From Bacteriovoracales bacterium (lineage in GTDB: Bacteria; Bdellovibrionota; Bacteriovoracia; Bacteriovoracales; Bacteriovoracaceae), in contig JAOMEV010000004.1 in assembly GCA_028346125.1 (NCBI GenBank), positions 1-64,000 of the forward strand: DNA of 64,000 bases. Direction: 5' to 3'. The translations under genes and the position numbers were made by a program. Shown piece after piece: positions 53,591 through 62,480 of the stretch; positions within the stretch are counted from its first letter, which is position 1; each line of letters begins with the position of its first letter. Under the pieces are notes generated by a model. The model had not been told where the DNA came from, ran no database searches, and saw nothing but the letters and a program-made list of their open reading frames with translations.

Positions 53591-54685
53591 ATGCGTTCTA
53601 ATTTTAATTTTCTGAAACCACTTCTCTTGTGTCCGAATCTTAGCGAAGCTGAGTTTAAAAAAATTCTTCCCCAAGTGAGTACAAATTTTACAAAAGAAAG
53701 AAGTAAAATAAAAAGGTATGTATTATCGCCTGAGATGATATCTGCTTATGCTCTTTTTTTTGTTTCAACTAATTATCCAAAATTCTTTTTTCTTATGAAT
53801 CAACTTGATCCCGAGGTTCTTGAGGATATCAAAAAATGTGACTTTATTGATATTGGTACAGGGCCAGGGACTTATCTTCTTTCTTACCTTGATTTTTTGG
53901 ATGGTAAGATAGGTGTAGACCAAAAAATTATCGGGGTTGATTCTTCTGACCTTATGCTAGATCAGGCAAAAAAAATAATAGAAGGGGTTTTTCCTGAGTA
54001 TCAGGGAAACTTGTCTTTTCAAAGGCCAGAAAATTTATCATTAAGAAAAAATTCAAAGAAAATTCTTTTTTTTGGACATAGCTTGAATGAAATGGGTATC
54101 CAAGAGGCCGTTAAACTGGTGAGTAACGTTGATCCTGACTACCTATGTTTTATTGAACCGGGAACTCCCGAAACTTTTGAATTCGTCTTGAAAATAAGAA
54201 AAACTATGAAAGAGGCAGGATATGACTCTCTCTATCCTTGTTCGACTTTATCCGCTTCGTGTCCCATGGAAAATACCAATGATTGGTGTCATCAGGTCTT
54301 AAGAATGACCCATGACCAAGATGTCGAAAGAATGTGTCAACTTGTTTCAAAAAATAGAAGAGTTATGCCTCTCATTTCTCACATTTATAAGAAAGGCAAA
54401 ATTGGGGCATTTCAAAAAGGGCCTATAGAGGCAACCCTGATAAGGGTTCTAAAGGAGACTAAGTTTTCCTTTCAGTGGCAAGTTTGCCTTTTAAAAGAAG
54501 GGCATAAGTTAATAAAGATCGATGTATTAAAAAAGTTTATTTCGAAAAAAGAAATAAAAAAATTAAAAAAAGTAAGTACTGGAGAGAGGGTATCATTTGA
54601 AAAATTAAAGGATATCTCAGACGTTTTTTGGCAGGTTGAACTTAAGGGTGTTGAAAATTTGGTAAAAAAAATCCCTTCGAGTTGA
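53591..54685 (+). CDS. Rsm22-like small-subunit methyltransferase family protein
   Basis: The 364-residue protein has a SAM-binding methyltransferase core with FIDIGTGPGTYL (about 97-108) and FIEPGTPETF, then the Rsm22 signature: CSTLSASCPM, DWCHQVLR and a further cysteine before LVSKNRRVMPLI. Rsm22/METTL17 proteins act in assembly of the small ribosomal subunit, and the eukaryotic members bind a 4Fe-4S cluster through four cysteines; four candidates (about residues 217, 224, 233 and 246) are visible here. It lies immediately after gltA's terminator. Confidence 0.78.
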   Translation: MRSNFNFLKPLLLCPNLSEAEFKKILPQVSTNFTKERSKIKRYVLSPEMISAYALFFVSTNYPKFFFLMNQLDPEVLEDIKKCDFIDIGTGPGTYLLSYLDFLDGKIGVDQKIIGVDSSDLMLDQAKKIIEGVFPEYQGNLSFQRPENLSLRKNSKKILFFGHSLNEMGIQEAVKLVSNVDPDYLCFIEPGTPETFEFVLKIRKTMKEAGYDSLYPCSTLSASCPMENTNDWCHQVLRMTHDQDVERMCQLVSKNRRVMPLISHIYKKGKIGAFQKGPIEATLIRVLKETKFSFQWQVCLLKEGHKLIKIDVLKKFISKKEIKKLKKVSTGERVSFEKLKDISDVFWQVELKGVENLVKKIPSS

Positions 54686-54705
54686 AGGGATTTTATTTTT
54701 TTTAA
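54667..54705. terminator. Bidirectional terminator between the Rsm22-like gene and rpmE
   Basis: AAAATCCCTTC (54668-54678) and GAAGGGATTTT (54684-54694) form an 11-base-pair stem with a GAGTT loop, followed by ATTTTTTTT on the plus strand and, in reverse, by an A-run that becomes TTTTTTT. It overlaps the stop codon of the Rsm22-like gene and lies 15 bases after the L31 stop. Confidence 0.8.
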
Positions 54706-54719
54706 ATTTAAAAAGTGAA

Positions 54720-54995
54720 TTACTTTTTGGCACCTTTGATGTGTGCATAAGAATTTCCAAATTTCTTTTGAAATTTTTCAATTCTTCCTTCTGTATCCAT
54801 AATTTTTTGCTTACCTGTATAGAATGGGTGAGAAGCACTTGATATATCAACTTTATAAAGAGGATACTCTTTACCATCTTCTTCCCAAACAATGGTGTCA
54901 GATGTTTTAATTGTAGATCTTGTAAGGATGGCGAAGTCTGTAGAAACGTCTTTAAAGACAACGTCGCGGTATTCTGGGTGAATGTCTTTTTTCAT
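54720..54995 (-). CDS. rpmE: Ribosomal protein L31, type B (zinc-free)
   Basis: The 91-residue L31 begins [14 protein letters not shown] and has [11 protein letters not shown], the type B signatures. The CxxC zinc ligands of type A L31 are absent. It sits in the central protuberance of the 50S subunit. Zinc-free forms usually replace the zinc form under zinc limitation; L28 at 60664 is also zinc-free. The gene is monocistronic; a possible -35 box TTGACA lies at 55074-55079 on the minus strand, but its -10 is weak. Confidence 0.93.
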   Translation of the reverse strand: MKKDIHPEYRDVVFKDVSTDFAILTRSTIKTSDTIVWEEDGKEYPLYKVDISSASHPFYTGKQKIMDTEGRIEKFQKKFGNSYAHIKGAKK

Positions 54996-55103
54996 TTTTC
55001 TCTTCCTTTTCTTTGTTATGATGCAAAGATTTGTTTAAAAAATTCAAGGTAATCTCCCTAATTTATTACGGGTTGTCAATAAGGAGAGGGTCCTCAGGTA
55101 GAA

Positions 55104-55391
55104 TTAATGGGCGCTACAGCTTCCACAGCCTTCTTTTTCAATCCCACTTTTTGAGGAGATGTCCCATATTGAACGCGATGCGTTTATGTGGGAGATGGCC
55201 TCTTCTAGTTGAAAAAAGGACTTTTGATATTTTTCATTAAAATCGAGGTCAGAGGTCACAACGTTATAAATAACTTTAATTGACTCCTGTGAGTTTTCAC
55301 CATATTCCGCGCCAAGGGAAATAAAAGAGAGAAGGCGGGAAGTTTTGTATAAAACCTCTTCCCAATTTTCGGTTGTAATTTTCTTTTCCAT
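55104..55391 (-). CDS. Small protein with C-terminal CGSCS motif
   Basis: The 95-residue soluble, helical protein has no recognised family. The last seven residues are CGSCSAH, a compact cysteine/histidine cluster that could bind a metal ion. No good ribosome binding site precedes ATG 55391. It lies divergent from the HD-GYP gene and upstream of rpmE on the same strand. Confidence 0.55.
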   Translation of the reverse strand: MEKKITTENWEEVLYKTSRLLSFISLGAEYGENSQESIKVIYNVVTSDLDFNEKYQKSFFQLEEAISHINASRSIWDISSKSGIEKEGCGSCSAH

Positions 55392-55538
55392 CGGCCCATA
55401 GAATCACAATAAAAACCTATTGGTCAATGAATAAAGTTTATTGAAAAATGGATGTATTTTGTTCAATTCTCTCGACTTTTTTTCCTATCTACCGAAAAGC
55501 TATAAAGAAATGAGCTCTTTTTATAGGGAGAAGCTTCT

Positions 55539-56975
55539 GTGCCTTTAAAGGTTTTACTGGCCGATGAAGATAAATCATGGGCAGAGAAATTGCGCAAATT
55601 CTTGCAAGACAACTCTTATGAAGTTGATTTAGTTCATAATGGACGGAGCGCCCAGCTTAACCTTTATAACAATGAGTACTTTGCCATTATTTTGAACCTT
55701 TCAATCAAAAACCACAGTGGACTTCAGGTATTAACCTATATTTCCAAGAATATTGATGACCCTAAGCTTTTTGCCCTTTTGGAAAGTCAGGCCCTGCTTG
55801 AGACAAAGCAATACTCTGAGGAAACTCTTAAAAAGAAAGGCGTTACAGATATTGTGGTTAAGCCGATCTTGAATGAAGAAATTACATCACTTTTAGAGTC
55901 TCATCAAAGTTTGAATGACGTTTTGAGTGGACTCAAAAAAAGGTCAGGTGTTTCGGAGGAAGAGGAAGTAAGAGACTCAGATCATCGTTTTACACAAGTT
56001 AAAATTGATAACTTCTATCCTTCCAAGGCAGTGCTTTTCGATGTTTTTATAAAAATTAATAACAATCGCTATGTAAAAATACTCCATTCAGGGGATACTT
56101 TCTCTCAAGAAAGAATTGATAAATATAAGAATGAAAAAAATATTGAACACCTTTATTTTCACCACACAGACAGAAGAAAGTATATTCAGTATACAAATTT
56201 TCTTGCCAAAAAATTGATAGATAATAAAAATGTTGGGTCAGCTTCTAAGGTCAATCTTCTCTCAACTGTTTCTGGAAAATATGTTGAGGAACTTTTTCAC
56301 CAGGGAGTAAAGCCTCAGGTTGTTGATCAGGCAAAAGAAATTGCGACAAATGTTTATAAGGTTATAGAGGATCAAAAGGATCTTTATCAAACATTAAGGG
56401 ATTTTCAAGAGTTTGACCCGAATCAATTCACACATGCTTTTGTGACAACGCTTTATTCAAGTGCGATCATCAAACAGCTCCCTTTTCAGTCAAAGCTGAT
56501 GATTGAAACGATGTCTTTGGCCTGTATGTTTCATGATATTGGAAAAACAAAGTTGCCCAAAAACTTAATGGATGTAAGACCTGAAGATTTATCTGAAGAG
56601 GACCTTGCGCTTTATAAGCAACACCCAGAAATGGGGGTTAAAATAGTAGAAAAAAATAGGCTTATAAACAATTCTATTAAGCAAATTATAATTCAACATC
56701 ATGAGTATTATAATGGGAAGGGCTTCCCAAATAACCTAAAGGGCCCACAAGTATCAACTCTGGGAAATATTTTGTGCCTTGTGGATGATTTTGTTCATAT
56801 GATGATAAAGAACAAGACTGCTCCCACTGATACTTTGCGAACGATTCTAGTTTCTCAAGAGCTGTGCTCGAGGTATAACTCGATTATTTTGGAAAATTTC
56901 ATAAAGGTTTTTGTGGATCCAGCAGGGCTTAAAGTAGAGAAAACAAAGGTTTCCTCCAAAAAGAAGGCCTCCTAA
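55539..56975 (+). CDS. HD-GYP phosphodiesterase with pseudo-receiver domain
   Basis: In this 478-residue protein residues 1-120 have a receiver fold (VLLADEDKSW, lysine in VVKPIL), but the phosphorylated aspartate is replaced: the strand reads IILNLSIKNHSG with Asn where Asp is expected. A middle linker of about 150 residues follows, then an HD-GYP domain (about 290-450) with an intact FHDIGKTKLP and HHEYYNGKGFP. The domain is expected to hydrolyse cyclic di-GMP, with control by a signal other than phosphorylation. The start is GTG 55539 with GGGAG 8 bases upstream. Confidence 0.88.
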   Translation: MPLKVLLADEDKSWAEKLRKFLQDNSYEVDLVHNGRSAQLNLYNNEYFAIILNLSIKNHSGLQVLTYISKNIDDPKLFALLESQALLETKQYSEETLKKKGVTDIVVKPILNEEITSLLESHQSLNDVLSGLKKRSGVSEEEEVRDSDHRFTQVKIDNFYPSKAVLFDVFIKINNNRYVKILHSGDTFSQERIDKYKNEKNIEHLYFHHTDRRKYIQYTNFLAKKLIDNKNVGSASKVNLLSTVSGKYVEELFHQGVKPQVVDQAKEIATNVYKVIEDQKDLYQTLRDFQEFDPNQFTHAFVTTLYSSAIIKQLPFQSKLMIETMSLACMFHDIGKTKLPKNLMDVRPEDLSEEDLALYKQHPEMGVKIVEKNRLINNSIKQIIIQHHEYYNGKGFPNNLKGPQVSTLGNILCLVDDFVHMMIKNKTAPTDTLRTILVSQELCSRYNSIILENFIKVFVDPAGLKVEKTKVSSKKKAS

Positions 56976-57985
56976 ATTCTTCCTTTTTGTAATTGATTTT
57001 CTCTTATTGAAAAAATTGAAAAAGAATCTTTATGAACGAGGAAAGGAAACCTTCTATTAGAAGCTTTTATTATAAAATACTGCCCTTTCTCCATTTTTAT
57101 ACCGGGTAAAGAGCCGATCAGAGTGGAAATTTGGTATTGTAATTCATCACCTTTCTTTTCTTCTATGGTTATTGAATAGAGGGGGTTGCTTGTATATCTT
57201 TCTATTTTCTTTTCTAGTGCTTCTGTTACCGCATCCAAAATAATTGTACTTTTTAAGTTAAGGAATTTATCCAAAAACTTATTTGTTGTTTCTTCGGAAT
57301 AAGGATAACCCCTAGTCCCAATCCATTTTTCCTCTCTATTTTTTGATAGAGAGATTCTTTTTGATTTGTAAGTTCTCCCTAACCTTTGGAACATTTTAAA
57401 TACTTTTATATCATTATAGTTGGTTGTAAAAATTTTTGTTTCGATAAAGTCTGAGAGATCCATTTTTTCAAGGGGAAATGGAATTGAATTTATCTGATAA
57501 ATGATGTCTTGGTCTTTCAGAGCTATATAAGTTGAGTTTGTAATAGAATCAACAAGGCCCAATTGTAGATTGAGTTGGTTTTTTTCTTTATCAATGAGGG
57601 TGAATTCCATGAGAGGAGGATCAAGGGAAAAGTTAGAAATATTGATGGGGTCCCTTTTGTAAATTTTTCTGATTTTTAATTTTTCTAGAGATTCTATGAT
57701 GTTGGAAACGGTGTCTTTTCTAGCAGGGAGTTCTCTAGGAAATTTAAGTTCCCAGGGACTGATTATTTCTTTATCAGACTTATTAATATGAAAAGTACCT
57801 AATGAGTTTTTGAATACTATTGTGGAGATTTTTTTTAAGTCGTCCTTTTTGAAAACAAAATGGTAATCGTTTAGGTCGAAGTTTTGGGCAGTTGGGGCCC
57901 TAAAAAGCTCGGTCATTAGAGCGCTTAGACTTAGAATAATGAAAAAAGATAGAAGAATTAGATTTGAGGCCTTAGATTTATTCAT
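56972..57985 (-). CDS. DUF4340-type membrane-anchored protein
   Basis: The 337-residue protein has one N-terminal membrane helix (about 8-26) and a periplasmic part with two repeated beta-rich units, as in DUF4340 proteins (segments such as SPWELKFPRELPARKDTVSNI and SLDPPLMEFTLID). DUF4340 proteins often accompany GldG/ABC-2-type export genes, which are not present here. Its stop overlaps the stop of the HD-GYP gene by 4 bases. Confidence 0.65.
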   Translation of the reverse strand: MNKSKASNLILLSFFIILSLSALMTELFRAPTAQNFDLNDYHFVFKKDDLKKISTIVFKNSLGTFHINKSDKEIISPWELKFPRELPARKDTVSNIIESLEKLKIRKIYKRDPINISNFSLDPPLMEFTLIDKEKNQLNLQLGLVDSITNSTYIALKDQDIIYQINSIPFPLEKMDLSDFIETKIFTTNYNDIKVFKMFQRLGRTYKSKRISLSKNREEKWIGTRGYPYSEETTNKFLDKFLNLKSTIILDAVTEALEKKIERYTSNPLYSITIEEKKGDELQYQISTLIGSLPGIKMEKGQYFIIKASNRRFPFLVHKDSFSIFSIRENQLQKGRI

Positions 57986-58065
57986 GATTTAACCAAAGGT
58001 TTTAAATTAGTTACCTCTATAATAGAAACCATTATTGGACTTCTTTTGCAAGAGATAACTACCTG

Positions 58066-58746
58066 CTACATATCAAGATCGTCTAATTCACCAAAATCGT
58101 CATCACCACTTTCTTCTTCAGACTCATCTTTATCTTCTGTAATAACCTTTTCAGGCTTCACAGAAAACAGGAATTGCCTTAGCAAACTTCTTTCACCTGG
58201 TTTTAAAAAAGTAAATTTAAAGCAGGCCCTATGGGGTAATTTTTGGCCGGAAATAACTCGGCTGCTCATAGTGTGTTTTCTACAGTGAATTACTTCAGCA
58301 TTAAGAGAGAACGCTTTCGGAACCAAAAATTTCACGACGACGTTTTTTCCTTCAATAAAATTATTCGCACTGAATAGAAATAAATACTCCATATTTATTT
58401 CGCTAAGGAGAGTTTTTCCATTTGTAATCTTATCTTTAGGAATTAAAGGATTTCTTTGAGTGACGGTATTTCCTTCAGACTCTTCTTCCTCTGCTTCTTC
58501 TCCCTCTGCTTCTTCTCCCTCTGCTTCTTCTGAGGTTGACTCGAAAATGGCCTCGATTTCTTGAGGTGCGACTTTACCAGAGTACTCTTCGATAAGGTCA
58601 TCTAGTGGCGGCTTTTCAATTTCTCTCTTGTTGGCCTCTGAAACTCTATACCTAATGACTTCTTCAATTTCAGTCCTCAAGCTCCAAATTTGGAGAGCTA
58701 TTTTTTTTATGAGGACTGGATCTTTTGAAGCTTTGTGAATGGCCAT
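58066..58746 (-). CDS. Acidic protein with PilZ-like domain
   Basis: The 226-residue protein has an N-terminal helical part (1-65), a Glu/Ala/Gly-rich repeat region (about 70-92), a beta-rich domain (about 95-200) that resembles a PilZ fold, and a strongly acidic tail. The RxxxR and DxSxxG cyclic di-GMP residues of PilZ are not evident, so binding is uncertain. Two GEEAEGEEAE-type repeats come from a 15-base tandem repeat in DNA. It has no signal peptide. Confidence 0.55.
   Translation of the reverse strand: MAIHKASKDPVLIKKIALQIWSLRTEIEEVIRYRVSEANKREIEKPPLDDLIEEYSGKVAPQEIEAIFESTSEEAEGEEAEGEEAEEEESEGNTVTQRNPLIPKDKITNGKTLLSEINMEYLFLFSANNFIEGKNVVVKFLVPKAFSLNAEVIHCRKHTMSSRVISGQKLPHRACFKFTFLKPGERSLLRQFLFSVKPEKVITEDKDESEEESGDDDFGELDDLDM
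58489..58531 (+). repeat. 15-base tandem repeat within the acidic gene
   Basis: The unit CTCTGCTTCTTCTCC is present twice exactly (58489-58503, 58504-58518) and a third, partial time (58519-58531). It keeps the reading frame of the minus-strand gene and encodes the acidic repeat, so copy-number change would lengthen or shorten the protein without a frameshift. Confidence 0.85.
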
Positions 58747-58890
58747 AGACCTATTTTCACCCTAAAATTTCGTTGTGCGTAATCCAGAAACTTTTGCCTC
58801 AGGTGTATTCAATACCCCATTTAACGTAACATGTTAGTGCGTATTAGATTTAGCTAGTCGCCAACCGCCAACCGCCCTCAGGAGGGATAA

Positions 58891-60609
58891 ATGAAAAAGT
58901 TGACCCGTTTAGGTCTGTTACTAAGTTTTTTGTCTTTGCAATTAATACTTTTTGGAAAGGCCTTTGCAAGCGAAGTCCCTCATGTTCGTGGTGAAATGAT
59001 TATAAAACTTAAGTTTGGTGCAGATTCAAAGACGGCCTTTAAAAGGTTCCAGTCCATTGGAGTTACATATGATCGGGCCATTAAGCTGACTTATGCGACA
59101 CTTTATGTTGTTAAATTTGATGCTAGCCAAAATTTTATTTCAACGATGGGAATACTTTCTGAAGATCCTTCAGTTGAGTATGCTGAACCTAACTATATTT
59201 ACTCGCTCATTGAGCCGGTCGAACCGAAAACGGTAAAAAGTCTTCTAGGGCCTTTGGAAGAAGATGAAGAGCTTAATTATACTCCTAATGATCCAAAATT
59301 CAGAGACCTTTGGGGACTTCATAATACAGGAAGAAATGCTAGAGGAGCTGCAAGTGTTGCTGGGGCAGATATTAACGCGCTTAAGGCATGGGAAGTTGGA
59401 AAAGGCTCTAGAAACGTAAAGATTGCGGTTATTGATACAGGTATTGATTACAGGCACCCTGACCTAAAAGATCAAATTTGGGTTAATGAAGCTGAGCTCA
59501 ACGGTGAAAAAGGTGTTGATGATGATGAAAATGGTTATGTTGATGATATCCACGGATATGACTTTGCCAATAACGACGGAGACCCTTTAGACGGAAACAG
59601 CCATGGAACTCACTGTGCGGGTACAATCGGAGCTACTCATAATAACAATACTGGAGTTGCCGGGGTCATGGCAGATGTTACTCTTATTCCTGTTAAGTTT
59701 TTAACAGATAGTGGAAGTGGAACGACAGAAAATGCGATAAGGGCGATTGATTATGCCACCAAACTTAATGTTGATATAATGTCCAACTCCTGGGGTGGAG
59801 GGGGCTTTTCTGAAGCTCTTAAAGAGGCCATTGCTAATGCTAGTAAGGAAGGAATTGTCTTTACCGCAGCTGCTGGAAACAGTGGTTCAAACAATGACAG
59901 CAGACCTCATTACCCTTCTAATTATAAGATTAAGAACGTTATTTCAGTAGCGGCTTCAACATCGGATGATAGCTTGGCAAGCTTTTCATGTTACGGACGA
60001 AAAACTGTTCATATTGCAGCTCCTGGAAAAAATATTTTATCAACGACAAAGTCTAATGGTTACAAGTCGCTTTCTGGAACATCCATGGCCACACCACATG
60101 TTTCTGGTGCAATAGGTCTTCTTTTGGCCCAGGAAGGAAGAATTTCTCACGAAGAGATGAAAGAGAGACTTATGGCCACGTCAGTTCCTATTCCAACTCT
60201 TAGGGGAAAGGTTATGGCAGGTAGTGGAAGACTTGATGCCTTTAATCTTCTTACTAATACAAGACCTGAAAGAAATGAACCAAAACCTGGTGACTGGGAA
60301 TCTGTAGCTGTTGAAAAGTTTGAAAGTGATCATCCCTATAGAAATAATGAAAAGCTGGAAAAAACCTTTAGCTTTCCTGGGGCGAAGTTTATCAGGGTAA
60401 AAGTAAAAAGGTTTGAATTAGAGAAAAACTATGACTTCCTTGTTGTATCAGGCAAGGGAAGAACTGTTGAAAAAATTACCGAAAAAGGGACAGACTACAG
60501 TTCACAATATGTAACTGGCGATTCGATTAAAGTAGAGTTTAGGTCGGACAGATCCATTAACAAATGGGGATTTGTTATCGAGGAAATTGAAGTCGTTAAG
60601 AAAAAGTAA
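58891..60609 (+). CDS. Secreted subtilisin-like serine protease (S8)
   Basis: The 572-residue protein has a signal peptide (about 1-27), an I9-like propeptide (about 28-110), and the S8 protease domain with D (VIDTGID, about residue 182), H (NSHGTHCAG, about 238) and S (GTSMATPH, about 397) all intact, plus Asn in AAAGNSG. The C-terminal part (about 470-572) is an unassigned beta-type domain. Propeptide removal would activate it outside the cytoplasm. AGGAGG 6 bases before ATG marks the start. Two GCCAACC repeats (58859-58872) precede it. Confidence 0.92.
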   Translation: MKKLTRLGLLLSFLSLQLILFGKAFASEVPHVRGEMIIKLKFGADSKTAFKRFQSIGVTYDRAIKLTYATLYVVKFDASQNFISTMGILSEDPSVEYAEPNYIYSLIEPVEPKTVKSLLGPLEEDEELNYTPNDPKFRDLWGLHNTGRNARGAASVAGADINALKAWEVGKGSRNVKIAVIDTGIDYRHPDLKDQIWVNEAELNGEKGVDDDENGYVDDIHGYDFANNDGDPLDGNSHGTHCAGTIGATHNNNTGVAGVMADVTLIPVKFLTDSGSGTTENAIRAIDYATKLNVDIMSNSWGGGGFSEALKEAIANASKEGIVFTAAAGNSGSNNDSRPHYPSNYKIKNVISVAASTSDDSLASFSCYGRKTVHIAAPGKNILSTTKSNGYKSLSGTSMATPHVSGAIGLLLAQEGRISHEEMKERLMATSVPIPTLRGKVMAGSGRLDAFNLLTNTRPERNEPKPGDWESVAVEKFESDHPYRNNEKLEKTFSFPGAKFIRVKVKRFELEKNYDFLVVSGKGRTVEKITEKGTDYSSQYVTGDSIKVEFRSDRSINKWGFVIEEIEVVKKK

Positions 60610-60622
60610 ATTACCTAAAATG

Positions 60623-60653
60623 AAAAAGGACCTTCTTGAAAGGTCCTTTTTTT
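60623..60653. terminator. Bidirectional terminator between the subtilisin gene and L28
   Basis: AAAAAGGACCTT (60623-60634) pairs with AAGGTCCTTTTT (60640-60651), a 12-base-pair stem with a CTTGA loop flanked by T-runs on both strands. It lies between convergent genes. Confidence 0.85.
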
Positions 60654-60663
60654 ATCGAAAAAC

Positions 60664-60897
60664 TTATTGAATAAGATGGCTAAACTTTCTTAAGAACTTT
60701 GATAAAGAACCAACTTTATCAAGTGTTCTGATAGCACTTGTTGAAAGTCTAAGCTTAACAGTTTCACCAGTTTCTGGATCGAAAACTCTTTTATTATGCA
60801 AGTTTACCTGTTGCTTCATTTTAGTTTTATTATTGGCATGAGAGACTTTGTTACCAACAAGTCTTCTTTTTTGTGTAAGATCGCATGCGCGTGCCAT
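60664..60897 (-). CDS. rpmB: Ribosomal protein L28 (zinc-free)
   Basis: The 77-residue L28 begins MARACDLTQKR and has GNKVSHANNKTK and NLHNKRVFDPETG, as expected. The four zinc cysteines of C-plus L28 are absent. It is not linked to rpmG (L33) here. It has its own promoter (60938-60966) and terminator. Confidence 0.94.
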   Translation of the reverse strand: MARACDLTQKRRLVGNKVSHANNKTKMKQQVNLHNKRVFDPETGETVKLRLSTSAIRTLDKVGSLSKFLRKFSHLIQ

Positions 60898-60937
60898 AAC
60901 AATTTTCCTTTTTAATCAGTTAACCTTTTAGGAGCGG

Positions 60938-60966
60938 ACTATATCGCCTCGTTGGGTAAAGGGCAA
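60938..60966 (-). promoter_or_regulatory. Promoter of rpmB
   Basis: On the minus strand TTGCCC (60966-60961), a 17-base spacer and TATAGT (60943-60938) match the sigma-70 pattern with four and five of six bases and ideal spacing, 40 bases before the rpmB ATG. A good ribosome binding site follows. Confidence 0.6.
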
Positions 60967-60995
60967 GGAGGAATAATCCTTTTTGGTGCAAAAAT

Positions 60996-61469
60996 TTATT
61001 CTGTACACCAGCCTGCTGCAACGAGTCTTTTTCCCTTTTTGACTCTGTGTGTTTTGTGCTCAAAATGATCGTGTCCAGTGAGGAATATTATCATCGAGCC
61101 GAAAGGCAGGGTTTCAATCAGACCCACACGATCTGGGTTGCCCTTTTTTCTAATACTTAGCTCTCCACCCTCGATATTTTCTGGGTTGAGGTTTAAGGAT
61201 AGAGAAAAGGCCAGCTGTCTGGATCCATCATCGTGCCAAATTCCATCTTCGTCAGGGTCCTTTCGAAGGGAGATAATGTGTTCGATTGTACTAAAATATC
61301 GAAATTTTTTCAGGGCTCTAGAGATAAGACCCTCTTTTTGACACATTGATTCAACTTGAGCGTCTAGAGAGGCCCAATCCTTTTTTAAAATTAAGTCCTG
61401 GATTTCGGGCCCAAGGTCTAATTGGACAATTTCGTATCCCTTCTCAAGGATTTCGTTGGTCAGTCCCAT
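60996..61469 (-). CDS. 2-oxoglutarate/Fe(II)-dependent oxygenase-like protein
   Basis: The 157-residue protein has the double-stranded beta-helix core of 2OG oxygenases: the metal ligands HxD (WHDDGSR) near residue 78, the distal His in HKTHRV and the 2OG-binding Arg in GKRLVAAGW. No other domain is present. It may hydroxylate a protein or oxidise a nucleic acid base or small molecule; the sequence does not show which. Its ATG overlaps the radical SAM gene stop (TAATG), so translation is coupled. Confidence 0.8.
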   Translation of the reverse strand: MGLTNEILEKGYEIVQLDLGPEIQDLILKKDWASLDAQVESMCQKEGLISRALKKFRYFSTIEHIISLRKDPDEDGIWHDDGSRQLAFSLSLNLNPENIEGGELSIRKKGNPDRVGLIETLPFGSMIIFLTGHDHFEHKTHRVKKGKRLVAAGWCTE

Positions 61470-62473
61470 TATTCTTCCATACAGAGGTAAAGCTTCTCTT
61501 CTTTCACACCATACAAGAGGCAGATGTTTTTAATGGTCTGGAGCATCCAGAGCCTCATAGGTCTCATATACCTTACTTTTCCATCAAAGCTCTTAATAAG
61601 CTCAGATTGGTGGACTTTTGAGGAAGGGTAATTTTTTTTCATTTGGTTGTAGACATCCTTTGTGAATCTCACAACACCAAGAGAAATATACTCAATTCTT
61701 TCAGGTGAAATATATTTAAAGAGAGATTCGAGCATCTCCTCATACTGACTTTTGAAGTCATCACAAAAAATAATAGGATCCAAGTGAAGTGCAATGGGAT
61801 GACCAAGTTTATCTAAAGTTTCCATGGCCTTAAGCCTCGTTTCTAATGGAGGTGTTTTAAGGTCGTGGTCTTTAATTTGCTCTTTGGGAGAAAGTGAAAA
61901 ACTTACGATAATATTTTTAGATGGCCTTAAAGATTTAAGTTCTTTTATATTGGCCGACTTGGTTCTGAGCTCTAACTTGGCACTTTTTAAGTCTCTAAAA
62001 AAATCGAAATATAAAGGGAGTTCTCCCGTGATATGAGAGAGTGCTAATGAATCACTATACTCACCGGCGTGGAACCAGGACGTTTTATGGGACCCATTTT
62101 TTTTTATAATTTGCCTCATCTCTTCAATTATTTCTTCGTGATTAATAAAAAAGACTAAATCTGGAGAGTGAAAATAACCTTGAAGATAGCAATAATCGCA
62201 TTCGTAAATGCAGTTATAAGAGTGAATAAAATAATAATGAGGATCTCCAGAAAGCCCATAAGCATTGGGTGTTTCTTTGACCAGTTGCCCTTTTTTTTCA
62301 CCAATAAAAAGATTAAGGTTTGTTCTTTTTTGAAGGTAAGGTTTTTTTACTCGTCCAAAAATGTCCTCAATTTTAGAAATTTCCACATGAGGGATTCCCT
62401 TAAACTTGTTAAGAACATATTGCGTGCGTGGGTTGGAAAAGGCGTCTTTTTCGTAAAATATTTTCTCAAACAT
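61469..62473 (-). CDS. splB: Spore photoproduct lyase-like radical SAM protein
   Basis: The 334-residue protein has the cluster motif CIYECDYCY (CxxxCxxC) near residue 94, GEYSDSLAL, RTKSANI and the LHLDPIIF segment, and a late cysteine in YLCMEE matching the conserved SplB cysteine that donates hydrogen. SPL reverses the spore photoproduct thymine dimer; homologues exist in non-spore-formers and their substrate is less certain. ATG 62473 is preferred (AGG 6 bases upstream); an ATG at 62497 overlaps the upstream gene. It lies between the nucleosidase-like and 2OG genes. Confidence 0.87.
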   Translation of the reverse strand: MFEKIFYEKDAFSNPRTQYVLNKFKGIPHVEISKIEDIFGRVKKPYLQKRTNLNLFIGEKKGQLVKETPNAYGLSGDPHYYFIHSYNCIYECDYCYLQGYFHSPDLVFFINHEEIIEEMRQIIKKNGSHKTSWFHAGEYSDSLALSHITGELPLYFDFFRDLKSAKLELRTKSANIKELKSLRPSKNIIVSFSLSPKEQIKDHDLKTPPLETRLKAMETLDKLGHPIALHLDPIIFCDDFKSQYEEMLESLFKYISPERIEYISLGVVRFTKDVYNQMKKNYPSSKVHQSELIKSFDGKVRYMRPMRLWMLQTIKNICLLYGVKEEKLYLCMEE

Positions 62474-62480
62474 AAAAAAC

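Noticed and set aside
58489-58531. A CRISPR-like or mobile repeat
   Set aside because: The units are contiguous, in frame and coding, with no spacers; it is a simple tandem repeat.
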